DNA of 64,000 nucleotides from Pedobacter insulae (GTDB taxonomy: Bacteria; Bacteroidota; Bacteroidia; Sphingobacteriales; Sphingobacteriaceae), in assembly GCF_900113525.1 (NCBI RefSeq), contig NZ_FOPP01000011.1, forward strand, positions 78,208 through 142,207. Direction: 5' to 3'. This document shows, piece after piece, positions 42,177-51,145 of the stretch; position 1 is the first letter of the stretch; the number at the start of each line of letters is the position of its first letter. A program made the translations under genes and the position numbers. Below the pieces are notes generated by a model. That model was not told where the DNA came from, searched no databases, and saw nothing but the letters and a program-made list of their open reading frames with translations.

Positions 42177-43118
42177 ATGCCCTTGCAATTTAACCCAGTT
42201 AAAATTTTTGCCGGAAGCGGCACTAAAGATTTAGCGAAAAAAATTGCCGAAGCTTACGGCAAGCCATTAGGAAGCGTTACTTTAAGTCGCTTTAGCGATG
42301 GCGAGTTCCAGCCTTCATTTGACGAGTCTATTAGAGGGAGTGATGTCTTTCTTGTTCAATCAACGAATCAACCAAGCGATAATTTAATGGAACTTTTGTT
42401 AATGGTTGATGCAGCGAGAAGAGCCTCAGCGCATTACATTACTGCAGTAGTTCCTTATTATGGTTTATCTCGTCAAGATAGAAAAGACAAACCTCGGGTA
42501 GCCATAGGAGCTAAGTTGGTGGCGAATTTGTTGAAAACTGCTGGTATCCATCGTATTATGACTATGGATTTGCATGCGGCTCAGATACAAGGTTTTTTTG
42601 ATATTCCGGTTGATCACTTAGATGGGTCGGTTATTTTTGTGCCCTATATAAAAAGCTTAGGATTAAAAAATCTAACGATAGCCTCGCCAGATATGGGTGG
42701 TTCATACAGGGCTCGTACTTTTGCAAAGTTCTTCAATGCAGAAGTTGTAATTTGTGATAAACGTCGTTTACGTGCCAATGAAATTGAATCTATGTCGATT
42801 ATTGGAGACGTAACCGGACAAGATATTGTGTTAATGGATGATATTTGCGATACCGCCGGAACCTTGGCTAAAGCAGCAGCTTTAATTATGGAAAATGGTG
42901 CGAATAGTGTGAGAGCCGTTTGTACGCATGCGGTTTTATCGGGCAAAGCGTATGAAACGATAGAGAACTCCAAATTAGAAGAGCTGATCGTAACTGATAC
43001 AATTCCTTTGAAACAAGAAAGTAGTAAAATAAGAGTATTAAGCACCGCTCCATTATTTGCAAAGGCCATTGCCAATGTAAACGAGCATGGTTCAATTAGC
43101 GACCTATTTAGGGTTTAG
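42177..43118 (+). CDS. prs: Ribose-phosphate pyrophosphokinase (PRPP synthetase)
   Basis: A 313-residue class I PRPP synthetase that makes PRPP from ribose 5-phosphate and ATP for purine, pyrimidine, His, Trp and NAD synthesis. Motifs: SLSRFSDGEFQPSFDES-like region near residue 38, the flexible loop PYYGLSRQDRKDKPRVAIGAK near 98, MDLHAAQIQGFFD near 128 and the PRPP-binding VLMDDICDTAGTLAKAA near 220. Length is normal. It heads the prs-rplY-pth order common in bacteria. No separate promoter fits in the 24 nt between the preceding terminator and the ATG. Confidence 0.96.
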   Translation: MPLQFNPVKIFAGSGTKDLAKKIAEAYGKPLGSVTLSRFSDGEFQPSFDESIRGSDVFLVQSTNQPSDNLMELLLMVDAARRASAHYITAVVPYYGLSRQDRKDKPRVAIGAKLVANLLKTAGIHRIMTMDLHAAQIQGFFDIPVDHLDGSVIFVPYIKSLGLKNLTIASPDMGGSYRARTFAKFFNAEVVICDKRRLRANEIESMSIIGDVTGQDIVLMDDICDTAGTLAKAAALIMENGANSVRAVCTHAVLSGKAYETIENSKLEELIVTDTIPLKQESSKIRVLSTAPLFAKAIANVNEHGSISDLFRV

Positions 43119-43154
43119 TAGAGAATTTAATTTTAACAATAAATATATATCAAA

Positions 43155-43736
43155 ATGAAAACAATCGCAATTAGCGGTTCTCCAAGAGAGAACGTAGGGA
43201 AACGCGATGCTAAAGAGCTTCGCTATGAAGGTAAAGTTCCTGCAGTATTGTATGGTGGTAAAGAGCAAGTGCACTTTGCAGTATTAAGAACTGATTTAAA
43301 CGAAGCTATCTACACACCGGAGGCTAACTTTTTAGAAATCAATATCGGTGGTACTAAAACCAAAGCTATTATTAAAGAAGTACAATTTCACCCTTTAACA
43401 GATCTATTATTACACGTTGATTTTCTTCAATTATTTGATGAGAAAGAAATCGTTATGGAAATTCCAGTTAAATTAACAGGAACATCTCCAGGTGTTAAAA
43501 TGGGGGGTAAATTAGTTCAAAAATTACGTAAACTACGTGTTAAGTCATTGCCTAAGCATATGCCGCAGGTAGTTGAAGTAAGCATTGCTAAAATGGAAGT
43601 TGGTAATTTATTCCGTGTTCGTGATTTGGAAAAAGGCGAATTCGCTGTTACTAATACTCCAGAAGATACAATTGTTTCGGTTGCAATGTCTAGAGCATTA
43701 AAGCAAGCTGAAACTGAAGCTGCAAAAGGCAAATAG
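43155..43736 (+). CDS. rplY: 50S ribosomal protein L25/general stress protein Ctc
   Basis: A 193-residue L25 of the long CTC type. The 5S rRNA-binding L25 domain covers about 1-90 (GSPRENVGKRDAKELRYEGKVPAVLYGG-like opening, HPLTDLLLHVDFLQ). The C-terminal TL5 beta domain covers about 95-185 (VKLTGTSPGVKMGGKLVQ, then LRVKSLPKHMPQVVEV). It is 36 nt after prs and ends before two terminator-like hairpins, so prs and rplY form a transcript. Confidence 0.95.
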   Translation: MKTIAISGSPRENVGKRDAKELRYEGKVPAVLYGGKEQVHFAVLRTDLNEAIYTPEANFLEINIGGTKTKAIIKEVQFHPLTDLLLHVDFLQLFDEKEIVMEIPVKLTGTSPGVKMGGKLVQKLRKLRVKSLPKHMPQVVEVSIAKMEVGNLFRVRDLEKGEFAVTNTPEDTIVSVAMSRALKQAETEAAKGK

Positions 43737-43765
43737 TCAATTACAGTTTTCAATTAACAGTTAAG

Positions 43766-43796
43766 AGCGGTACAAAAGCAATTTTGTACCGCTTTT
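43766..43796 (+). terminator. Rho-independent terminator after rplY
   Basis: A perfect 12-bp stem, AGCGGTACAAAA / TTTTGTACCGCT, with GCAA tetraloop, followed by TTTATTT. It is nearly symmetrical and could also work on the other strand. Confidence 0.85.
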
Positions 43797-43803
43797 ATTT
43801 GCG

Positions 43804-43870
43804 CCAACTTTCCGACCCAACTTTCCGACTTCGTAAGTCGGTGCTTTTGAGGTCGACTTACGAAGTCGGT
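43804..43870. repeat. Compound repeat: 13-bp tandem copies plus nested palindrome
   Basis: CCAACTTTCCGAC occurs twice in perfect tandem (43804-43816, 43817-43829). Overlapping it, CCGACTTCGTAAGTCG (43825-43840) is the exact reverse complement of 43854-43869, and each arm is itself a palindrome (CGACTT-3-AAGTCG). A T5 run follows at 43870, so it may double as a second terminator. Confidence 0.75.
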
Positions 43871-43882
43871 TTTTGGTCGGCT

Positions 43883-43913
43883 TTTGTGTTCTGCTAAACA
43901 AATTTTATCTTTA
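43883..43913 (+). promoter_or_regulatory. Promoter of pth
   Basis: TTTG at 43883-43886, a 19-bp spacer and TATCTTTA at 43906-43913, with four bases before the ATG at 43918. It rules out the longer frame from 43873. Confidence 0.68.
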
Positions 43914-43917
43914 CAAA

Positions 43918-44478
43918 ATGAAGTATCTAATCGTTGGCCTCGGTAATATAGGAGCCGAATACGCAAATACAAGGCATAATATTGGGTTTAATATTGTCGA
44001 TGAGCTAGTGAAGGATTTGGGCGGTGATTTTGACCTCTTGAAATTAGCTTATTACGCGGAAGTTGGTTACAGAGGCAAAAAATTGCACGTGATTAAACCC
44101 ACCACTTACATGAACCTTAGCGGTAAAGCTGTTAATTATTGGATGAAAGAATTAAAGGTCTTACCCGAAAACGTATTGGTTGTGGTCGACGATCTTGCTT
44201 TACCTTTAGGGAAGTTAAGAATGAAATTGCAAGGCAGTAGTGCTGGTCACAATGGCTTAAAAAGTATTGAAGAGTTGTGCGGCGGACAAAATTATGCCCG
44301 TTTACGTTTTGGGATTAGCGATAATTTTAGAAAAGGAATGCAAGCCGACTATGTATTGGGCCACTTTGACAAAGACGAACAAAAGGAGCTGCCAACATTA
44401 ATCAACCGCGGGGTAAGCATGATTAAGAGCTTCGCAACTATCGGCGCTGCGCAAACCATGACATTATTTAACAAATAG
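43918..44478 (+). CDS. pth: Peptidyl-tRNA hydrolase
   Basis: A 186-residue Pth that recycles peptidyl-tRNA released from stalled ribosomes. Motifs: LIVGLGNIGAEYANTRHNIGF at the N-terminus with the catalytic His in TRHN (near 20), IKPTTYMNLSG near 62, VVVDDLALPLGKLRMK near 88 and GSSAGHNGLKSI near 107. It has its own promoter, separated from rplY by two hairpins. The stop TAG touches the convergent hybrid kinase gene with no base between. Confidence 0.95.
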   Translation: MKYLIVGLGNIGAEYANTRHNIGFNIVDELVKDLGGDFDLLKLAYYAEVGYRGKKLHVIKPTTYMNLSGKAVNYWMKELKVLPENVLVVVDDLALPLGKLRMKLQGSSAGHNGLKSIEELCGGQNYARLRFGISDNFRKGMQADYVLGHFDKDEQKELPTLINRGVSMIKSFATIGAAQTMTLFNK

Positions 44479-46071
44479 TTATTTGTTTAAATAACTATTT
44501 ATTTTGGCATGCAACAGCTGCGGCTCAAAAGATTTATTTAAAATATCATTGGCTCCTGCTTCCATTGCAATCTTCCTGTCTGCTTCCAAAACGGCTGCCG
44601 AAAAGTTAATAATCGGAATGTTTTCTTTGCCCGGTACCGCGCCGTTTCGAATGGACTTTATGGCATCAATTCCGCTCATTACCGGCATATAGGTATCCAT
44701 TAAGACTAAATTATAATCTTCTTCTCCAATCTTGTTTATCGCTTCCTGACCATTTTCAACAACAACAACTTCGATATTCCAGCTCTTCAATATTTTGGTA
44801 ATTAAAAATGTGTTTATAGCATTGTCTTCGGCAAGTAAGATTTTAACATTTTCAAAAGGAAGTAATTGGGTCGGTTTAGCCTGTACTTTTTCATCTTCTT
44901 TAGCTGATGAAACCACTTGAAACCAATTTGTAAAACTAAAGGTACTACCCACTCCTTCTTCACTTTCAACATCTAGAATTCCGCCTTTAAGCTTAGCTAG
45001 ATTTTTAACAATAGATAACCCTAGACCCGTTCCGCCAAATTTTACGGTCGTCTGCTCATCCGCTTGCTCAAATACTTCAAATATCTTGTCGATATTTTCT
45101 TTAGCAATCCCAATCCCGGTATCGATAACCATGAATTTAATTTTCAGACTATTCCCCTTTTTATCTAAAACAACAACTTTTAGTGTCACCGATCCACTAC
45201 TGGTAAATTTTATGGCATTGCCAATCAAATTCATCAAGATTTGATTTAGCCTCAAAGAGTCAGTAATAAGCTTTTCCGGAAGTTTTTCATCTAGCTCAAG
45301 GATTAATTTTATTTGCTTCTCCTTTGCGCCAATTCCCAGAAGATTGATCACGGCTTTACATAATTCAATGATATTTGTTTCACTTTGATTGATCTTGAAT
45401 TTTCCAGATTCTATTTTAGAAAGATCCAACACATCATTAATTACTCCTAACAATGACGTGGATGAAGTTTTTAGGAGACTTAACATTTCAGCTTGCTCCT
45501 TATCAATCTCGGTTTGAGAAAGTAAATTAACCAATCCTATGATCCCATTAATTGGGGTACGGATTTCATGGCTCATATTCGCTAAGAAATTTTCTTTGAT
45601 CCGCTTTCCTTGCTCGGCAAGCTCTTTGGCTTGAATAAGTTCTTTCTGATATTTTTCAAGCTGACTGTTTTTACTCTTGATTTCTCGTTGATTTCGAACA
45701 AGCTGAATAAATGAATCAACCTTCGCGGAGGTTACAAATGGATTTAGTGGTTTATAAAGGTAATCTACAGCACCAGTATTTAAGCCACGAACGGCATACT
45801 TTGTTTCCATGGAAATAGCTGTCACAAAAATAATCAGAATATCTTTGGTCCGAGGATTGCTTTTTAGGATTTCTACTAGTTCAAAGCCATCCATTTCAGG
45901 CATTTGAACATCAACTAAGGCTATGGCAATGTCTTGCTCCCAAGAAATGCGAAGTGCGTCATTGGGTAGGGTTGTGGAAATAATATTTGTGTCATCACGT
46001 TTTAATAGCGCTTCTAAGGCAATGATGTTTTCTATTTTATCGTCAACAATCAGGATATTTATTTTTTCCAT
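44479..46071 (-). CDS. Hybrid histidine kinase: REC-HisKA-HATPase-REC
   Basis: A 530-residue soluble kinase. An N-terminal REC domain (about 4-120) has the acceptor Asp in ALVDVQMPEMDGFE near 53. A short coiled coil follows (about 125-160). HisKA contains NFLANMSHEIRTPING near 165, and HATPase has NLIGNAIKFTSSG, VIDTGIGIAKENID and FGGTGLGLSIVKNLA at about 280-390. The C-terminal REC (about 410-528) has VLMDTYMPVMSG near 460. With no sensor or membrane part it likely receives phosphate or partner input from the neighbouring CHASE3 kinase. It starts 3 nt after cheR. Confidence 0.93.
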   Translation of the reverse strand: MEKINILIVDDKIENIIALEALLKRDDTNIISTTLPNDALRISWEQDIAIALVDVQMPEMDGFELVEILKSNPRTKDILIIFVTAISMETKYAVRGLNTGAVDYLYKPLNPFVTSAKVDSFIQLVRNQREIKSKNSQLEKYQKELIQAKELAEQGKRIKENFLANMSHEIRTPINGIIGLVNLLSQTEIDKEQAEMLSLLKTSSTSLLGVINDVLDLSKIESGKFKINQSETNIIELCKAVINLLGIGAKEKQIKLILELDEKLPEKLITDSLRLNQILMNLIGNAIKFTSSGSVTLKVVVLDKKGNSLKIKFMVIDTGIGIAKENIDKIFEVFEQADEQTTVKFGGTGLGLSIVKNLAKLKGGILDVESEEGVGSTFSFTNWFQVVSSAKEDEKVQAKPTQLLPFENVKILLAEDNAINTFLITKILKSWNIEVVVVENGQEAINKIGEEDYNLVLMDTYMPVMSGIDAIKSIRNGAVPGKENIPIINFSAAVLEADRKIAMEAGANDILNKSFEPQLLHAKINSYLNK

Positions 46072-46074
46072 CTT

Positions 46075-46914
46075 TTAATCTATTCTTTGGTATATATTAT
46101 GCCTTTTGTCGATAATCTTAAACCGACTTTTTAAATGTGTATGACTTAGTGTTTCCTTTGAACCCAAACATAAAAAGCCAAAGCTAGCTAAACTATGGTA
46201 AAATAGTTCGAGAACTTTATTTTGTAAATCCCTGTTAAAATAAATGAGTACATTTCTGCAAGAAATAACCTGAAATTCATTAAAAACCCCGTCTGAGACT
46301 AAGTTGTGAATAGAAAACAATACATTTTTCTTAATAGAATGTTTAATAGAAACAGCGTCGTATTTTGCAGTATAGTATCTAGAAAGTGATTGCAAAGCAC
46401 CAGATTCCCTATAATTTTCAGAATTGTGTTTCATTTTATTCAAGGTGTAGATTCCGTTTTTAGCAATCTTTAACACATCTGAATTAATATCCGTGCCATA
46501 AAAAAAACTTCTGTCATATAAATGCTCTTCCGCAAAAAGTATAGCGAAGGAATATAACTCTTCTCCACTTGAGCATCCTGCATTCCACACTTTAATTCGT
46601 TGATAGGAATTCAAGTATGGCAATATGTTTTCTCGAATCGATTTGTAAAAAAGGGGATCCCTAAACATCTCTGTCACGTTAACAGTTATTTTAAGCAAAA
46701 ACTGCTCGAAATAGGCTTGGTCATTTATAAGTAACGAACGTAAGTCAAAAACACTTAGTTTTTGCAGCTGCAGAACTTTGGTCACTTGCCTTTTGAAAGA
46801 AGCTTCTGAATACTCACTAAAATCAAAACCATGAACATGCTTAATAATCCCAATTAAGTCATGTAATTCCTTGATGCTGATTTCCGTTGGTTGATGTTTT
46901 TTTAGAATACTCAT
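46075..46914 (-). CDS. CheR-type protein-glutamate methyltransferase
   Basis: A 279-residue CheR. The helical N-terminal domain covers about 10-80 and the SAM domain about 85-275, with VTEMFRDPLFYKSIRE, VWNAGCSSGEELYSFAILF near 113, FFYGTDINSDVLKIA near 140 and SCRNVLIYFNRDLQ near 220. CheR methylates chemoreceptor glutamates, but no chemoreceptor, CheB, CheA or CheW is in the window. It sits between two hybrid kinases, overlapping the first by 4 bp and 3 nt before the second, so its target may be one of these kinases or their regulators. That role is inferred. Confidence 0.92.
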   Translation of the reverse strand: MSILKKHQPTEISIKELHDLIGIIKHVHGFDFSEYSEASFKRQVTKVLQLQKLSVFDLRSLLINDQAYFEQFLLKITVNVTEMFRDPLFYKSIRENILPYLNSYQRIKVWNAGCSSGEELYSFAILFAEEHLYDRSFFYGTDINSDVLKIAKNGIYTLNKMKHNSENYRESGALQSLSRYYTAKYDAVSIKHSIKKNVLFSIHNLVSDGVFNEFQVISCRNVLIYFNRDLQNKVLELFYHSLASFGFLCLGSKETLSHTHLKSRFKIIDKRHNIYQRID

Positions 46915-49900
46915 ATTTTACTTAGCCAAACTCTCATCATTGACAACAAATGGTCAATGTTTACTGGTTTTGAAATGTAATCATTAGCACCCGCTGCAAT
47001 GCATTTTTCACGATCATTTTTCATCGCCTTGGCAGTTAACGCAATAATAGGGAGGGTATCGAATTTTTTCTGTTTTCGAATCTGAGTCATCGCCTCATAT
47101 CCGTCCATTTCAGGCATCATGATATCCATTAATACCAAGTCGATGTCTTCGACACTATTCAATTTTTCAATGGCTTCGCGACCATTGTTAGCAATTACAA
47201 TTTGCATATCATAAGATTGTAACGCTGTTGAAAGAGCGAAAATGTTTCGCATATCATCATCCGTGACTAATATTTTCTTTCCGTTCAATGATTTTTCTGA
47301 AGCTACTAAATCTTTATTAATTTTAACCGAACTTGTTGCTCCGTCTGCCTTAAGCTTATTCATGAATAAACTTACTTCATCAATCAATCTATCATTAGAT
47401 TTATTGGATTTAAGTACCATTGCCTCAGAGTAGTGCATAATCCTTTCCATTTGATCGTTTTGAAGCTCCATGGCAGTATTAATTACAACTGGGACTGTTT
47501 TCAGGTGTGGTTGTGCCTTAATCTGATCCAGCAGGTCAAATCCCGAGATGTCAGGCAAGTTTAAATCCAGAATGATACAATCAAACGATGTTTCCTTGAG
47601 CAACGCTAATGCCTCTTTTCCAGTAAATGCCTGCGCAACGCTTACACCTGTATCTTTTAATTGCTGCGCTAAAATTTTGCTTTGTAATTCTTGGTCTTCA
47701 ATTAGCAATATCCGGTTTAACGCATGATTGCCAGGTATCTGACCGAGCAGGTCAAAAGCATGGGCTAATTCGTTTTCTCCTATTGGTTTTTTTAAAAAAC
47801 CAATGGCTCCTTCTTTTATTGCCTTTTCATCTTTTTCATCTCCGGCCGACATCATATGTACAGGGATATGCTTGGTTAGCGGGTTGCTTTTTAACTTTTT
47901 AAGAATAGTCCAGCCATCCATAACCGGAAGCATAATGTCTAATATAATCGCGTCTGGCAGGTTCGCAGTGGCGAGATCCAAGCCAATATCCCCGCTATGC
48001 GCCAAGATGGGATTAAAGCCCTTTTCAATTGCATAATTTTTTAGAATTTCCGCAAAATTCTTATCATCTTCCACAATTAATAAGGTGTTCTTTTCCGAGT
48101 TTATTTTTAAGGGTTGCGCAAAGGTAACCAATGGTTTTTCTTCGACCGGAATTGGTTCGGACACTTCTGTCACATCTTTGCTCGCTAAGTGCTGAGGAAT
48201 AAAGAGTGTGAACGTACTACCCATATTCGACTCACTTTTTATCTGGATTTCGCCACCCAAGATGCTTGATAGTTCTTTGCTAATCGATAATCCAAGACCA
48301 GTTCCCCCATACTTTCTGCTTGTAGAACCATCAGCCTGTTGAAAGGCTTCAAAAATTACCGATTGTTTATCTTCCGATATTCCAATCCCTGTATCGTTTA
48401 CAGCGATACCTATAACAGTACCTGTATGTTCTTTAAGTTGTTTCGAATAGAACACGGTTTGCTTCGGTACTTTGAACAAGGTTAACATAACTTCACCATT
48501 TTCAGGCGTAAATTTAAAAGCGTTGGATAACAGGTTTTTAATAATCTGTTCTAACCTCGATAAATCCGTCGTAAAATCCGGAGGTAAATCTTCAGAGATT
48601 GCAATCCCAAACTTTATTTTCTTGTTTTTAGCAACTTCACTAAATAAGGCCTCCATGTCTCTTTTAATGTCATCTGGAGATGCTTTCTCGATGGTTAAAT
48701 CGATCTTTCCAGATTCTATCTTTGAAAGGTCTAAAATATCATTGATCAAATTTAATAGGTCTGTTCCCGCGTTTTGGATAACTCCCGCATATTTTACCTG
48801 GTCTTCATTTAAGTTAGCAGGCTTATTCTCTTTTAAAATTCTAGCTAAAATTAAAATACTATTTAACGGAGTTCTCAATTCATGGCTCATATTAGCTAAA
48901 AATTCAGATTTGTACTTGCTAGATATCTCTAATTCTTGGGCTTTCAAAGAAATGGCTTCGCGGGCCTGACTAATGGAAACATTTTTTTCTTCGAGCAATT
49001 GTGCTTTTTCCTCAAGTTCAGCATTGGTTTGTTGCAATTCTTCTTGTTGCACCCGGAGTTCTTCTTCTGATGCTTGAAGTTCACTGCTTTTATAGAGTAA
49101 TTCTTCGTTGGTAGTTCTCAGTTCCTCCTGCTGGGTTTCTAGTTCCTCTGCTTGTTGTTGTGTTTGTTCAAATAAATCTCTCAGAATTATCCTAGAAAAT
49201 GCACTATTGATGGCAATACCTATGTTTTCGGCAACGCTGTTCAAAAACAGGGTGGTCGGTTCTTTAGGAGCATCTTTTAGGCCTAATTCAATAACCGCAA
49301 TAGTTTCATGCTCGAATAGGACCGGCGTTAAAAGAATATAGTTGGGGCTGGTGTTCCCAAGCCCTGAATTAATTTTTAAGTAATCGGCCGGAATATCTGT
49401 TAATAATTTCTGTGTCTTCTCCAGTGCAACTTGTCCAACCAATCCATCACCCAAAGCATAATATTCTTTTCGCTTCTTTAAGGGATAAGCGTAAGTTCCT
49501 GTAAGTTCCAAATTTTTATCTTGTGCGTTGCTCAAAAAGATAGCACCAATGGGGGCATCTATATAATTGCAAATACTACTAATAATATGGTTGGCCAACT
49601 CACTTAACTCTTGTTCACCGCGAATTTCTTCATTCAGTTTTGCAGCACCAGATAGTAACCAATTTTTTTGCTCATTGTCTGCCGATAAATTTGCTAACTG
49701 CGCATTATTCTCTCTAATCTGAATTTCTGTGTCTTTTTGCTGATCAAAGGTTCTTCTGATATAGGATAATAGAAATAGTATAAGCCCGAAAATAATAAGC
49801 GCGCTAATCAGTACAATTAACGTAGTCTGGTTGCTGCTAAAACTGGTCTCTTGCTTTCTTTGTTTAAGCAATTCCATTTCAACGTCAATCATCCGCTGAC

Positions 49901-50372
49901 TAAATTTTATATATTGATCTTTGTAGTACTTACCTCGATCGGTGAGGATAAGCTCAATGGCAGCTTCGCGACCTTTAGCTCTATTAGTAGAAATCACCAG
50001 CTCCATATCAGCTATTTTTAATTCGGCATAGTGCCCAATTGAGTCGGCATTGTTAGCCTGTTTAGGGTTGTCACTAACGAGCATTTTAAGATCCTTAATA
50101 GCAGGATAAATCTTATTTACAGATTGGGTATAAGGAATAAGATATTTATCTCTTTGTGTGATAATATATCCTCTAAAGCTGGTGCCAGAGTTTAATAAAT
50201 GGAATTCAGATTCTCTGATTTTGTCAATTACTTCGTGGGTATGGGCCTGTAAATTTGAATCATCATTTAAGTTCTGAATGCTTAGATAGGAGCTTGCGGC
50301 TGAAATTAGTACAAAGACAAGGGTAATTGCAAAGCCACTAAAGACCTGCTGCTTAAAAGATAGTTTAAACAT
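46911..50372 (-). CDS. CHASE3-GAF hybrid histidine kinase with three receiver domains
   Basis: A 1153-residue membrane kinase. An N-terminal helix (about 8-28) and a second helix (about 180-205) bracket a periplasmic CHASE3 domain. Then come a GAF domain (about 250-390) and a strong heptad coiled coil rich in EELETQQEELRTTNEEL-type repeats (about 400-475). HisKA has FLANMSHELRTPLNS near 495, and HATPase has NLLSNAFKFTP and KYGGTGLGLSISKEL (about 590-715). Three REC domains follow with Asp near 811, 936 and 1082. MFKLSFKQQ at 50372 is preferred over the 30-residue longer frame. It overlaps cheR by ATGA. Confidence 0.93.
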   Translation of the reverse strand: MFKLSFKQQVFSGFAITLVFVLISAASSYLSIQNLNDDSNLQAHTHEVIDKIRESEFHLLNSGTSFRGYIITQRDKYLIPYTQSVNKIYPAIKDLKMLVSDNPKQANNADSIGHYAELKIADMELVISTNRAKGREAAIELILTDRGKYYKDQYIKFSQRMIDVEMELLKQRKQETSFSSNQTTLIVLISALIIFGLILFLLSYIRRTFDQQKDTEIQIRENNAQLANLSADNEQKNWLLSGAAKLNEEIRGEQELSELANHIISSICNYIDAPIGAIFLSNAQDKNLELTGTYAYPLKKRKEYYALGDGLVGQVALEKTQKLLTDIPADYLKINSGLGNTSPNYILLTPVLFEHETIAVIELGLKDAPKEPTTLFLNSVAENIGIAINSAFSRIILRDLFEQTQQQAEELETQQEELRTTNEELLYKSSELQASEEELRVQQEELQQTNAELEEKAQLLEEKNVSISQAREAISLKAQELEISSKYKSEFLANMSHELRTPLNSILILARILKENKPANLNEDQVKYAGVIQNAGTDLLNLINDILDLSKIESGKIDLTIEKASPDDIKRDMEALFSEVAKNKKIKFGIAISEDLPPDFTTDLSRLEQIIKNLLSNAFKFTPENGEVMLTLFKVPKQTVFYSKQLKEHTGTVIGIAVNDTGIGISEDKQSVIFEAFQQADGSTSRKYGGTGLGLSISKELSSILGGEIQIKSESNMGSTFTLFIPQHLASKDVTEVSEPIPVEEKPLVTFAQPLKINSEKNTLLIVEDDKNFAEILKNYAIEKGFNPILAHSGDIGLDLATANLPDAIILDIMLPVMDGWTILKKLKSNPLTKHIPVHMMSAGDEKDEKAIKEGAIGFLKKPIGENELAHAFDLLGQIPGNHALNRILLIEDQELQSKILAQQLKDTGVSVAQAFTGKEALALLKETSFDCIILDLNLPDISGFDLLDQIKAQPHLKTVPVVINTAMELQNDQMERIMHYSEAMVLKSNKSNDRLIDEVSLFMNKLKADGATSSVKINKDLVASEKSLNGKKILVTDDDMRNIFALSTALQSYDMQIVIANNGREAIEKLNSVEDIDLVLMDIMMPEMDGYEAMTQIRKQKKFDTLPIIALTAKAMKNDREKCIAAGANDYISKPVNIDHLLSMMRVWLSKI

Positions 50373-50467
50373 CGTGATAGGTTGATGATTTATAATGGGA
50401 ATAAATCTAAAGGAATTATAGCTATAATCAAAGATTAATCTACCCTTGGATCGAAAAATCAATAAGT

Positions 50468-51145
50468 TTATAACTGTAATCCCTGCGAATAAGTTGCCCC
50501 TACAGGTATAATTTTATCATTTATCCAAATCTGCGATCTGTCATATTTGTTGATTTTGCTTTTAGCAATGATAAATGCCCTATGAACTCTTATGAATTCT
50601 TTTGCAGGAAGCAAGTCGAGTAATTCATTAATGGTTATTCTAGAGCTAAGCATTTTGTCGCCCGTTAAATGGAGTTGTGTATAATTTCCAGAGGCTTCGA
50701 TATACAGAATGTCTTCTAAAAGTACTTTCACTTGTTCGTAGCCATCTTTAACGAAGATAAAAGCGCTTTTAATTTCTCCTGCATTACTACGTAAGTCAAA
50801 TAATTCTTTTGCCTTGTGACAAGCTTTCAAGAATCGGGATAATGAAAAAGGTTTTAATAAGTAGTCAACCGCATCGAGTTCGAAGCTCTGTACCGCATGT
50901 TCGCTATAAGCCGTTGTGAAAATGATCATTGGTGCCCTAGTGAGTGTTTTAACAAAATCGATACCACTTATATCCGGCATTTTGATGTCTAAAAAGATTA
51001 GGTCTACTTTATGTTGTTGAAGATAGGCAATTGCATCAAATGCGTTTGTAAAGCGTGCATTTAATTCAACAAATGGAACTTTTGCAGCATGCGCAGCTAC
51101 AATATCAAGTGCAATTGGTTCATCATCTATCGCTATAGCAATCAT
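50468..51145 (-). CDS. LytTR-family response regulator
   Basis: A 225-residue regulator. The REC domain (about 1-118) has AIAIDDEPIALDIV, acceptor Asp in LIFLDIKMPDISG near 54 and Lys in YLLKPFSLSRF. The LytTR DNA-binding domain (about 135-225) has FVKDGYEQVKVLLEDILYIEASGNYTQLH-type sequence and FIRVHRAFIIAKSKI. It is the last gene of the operon begun by the LytS-like kinase at 55022. Two direct repeats upstream of that operon (55074-55108) look like its binding site, which suggests autoregulation. The gene starts at the base after the thioredoxin gene's stop. Confidence 0.92.
   Translation of the reverse strand: MIAIAIDDEPIALDIVAAHAAKVPFVELNARFTNAFDAIAYLQQHKVDLIFLDIKMPDISGIDFVKTLTRAPMIIFTTAYSEHAVQSFELDAVDYLLKPFSLSRFLKACHKAKELFDLRSNAGEIKSAFIFVKDGYEQVKVLLEDILYIEASGNYTQLHLTGDKMLSSRITINELLDLLPAKEFIRVHRAFIIAKSKINKYDRSQIWINDKIIPVGATYSQGLQL

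Noticed and set aside
41949..42223. Two minus-strand frames overlapping tRNA-Gln and the start of prs
   Set aside because: They run antisense through a tRNA, its promoter and a terminator, so they cannot be genes.
47627..47902. Plus-strand frames inside the large hybrid kinase gene
   Set aside because: Entirely antisense to conserved REC domains with hydrophobic shadow sequence; no promoter or homology.
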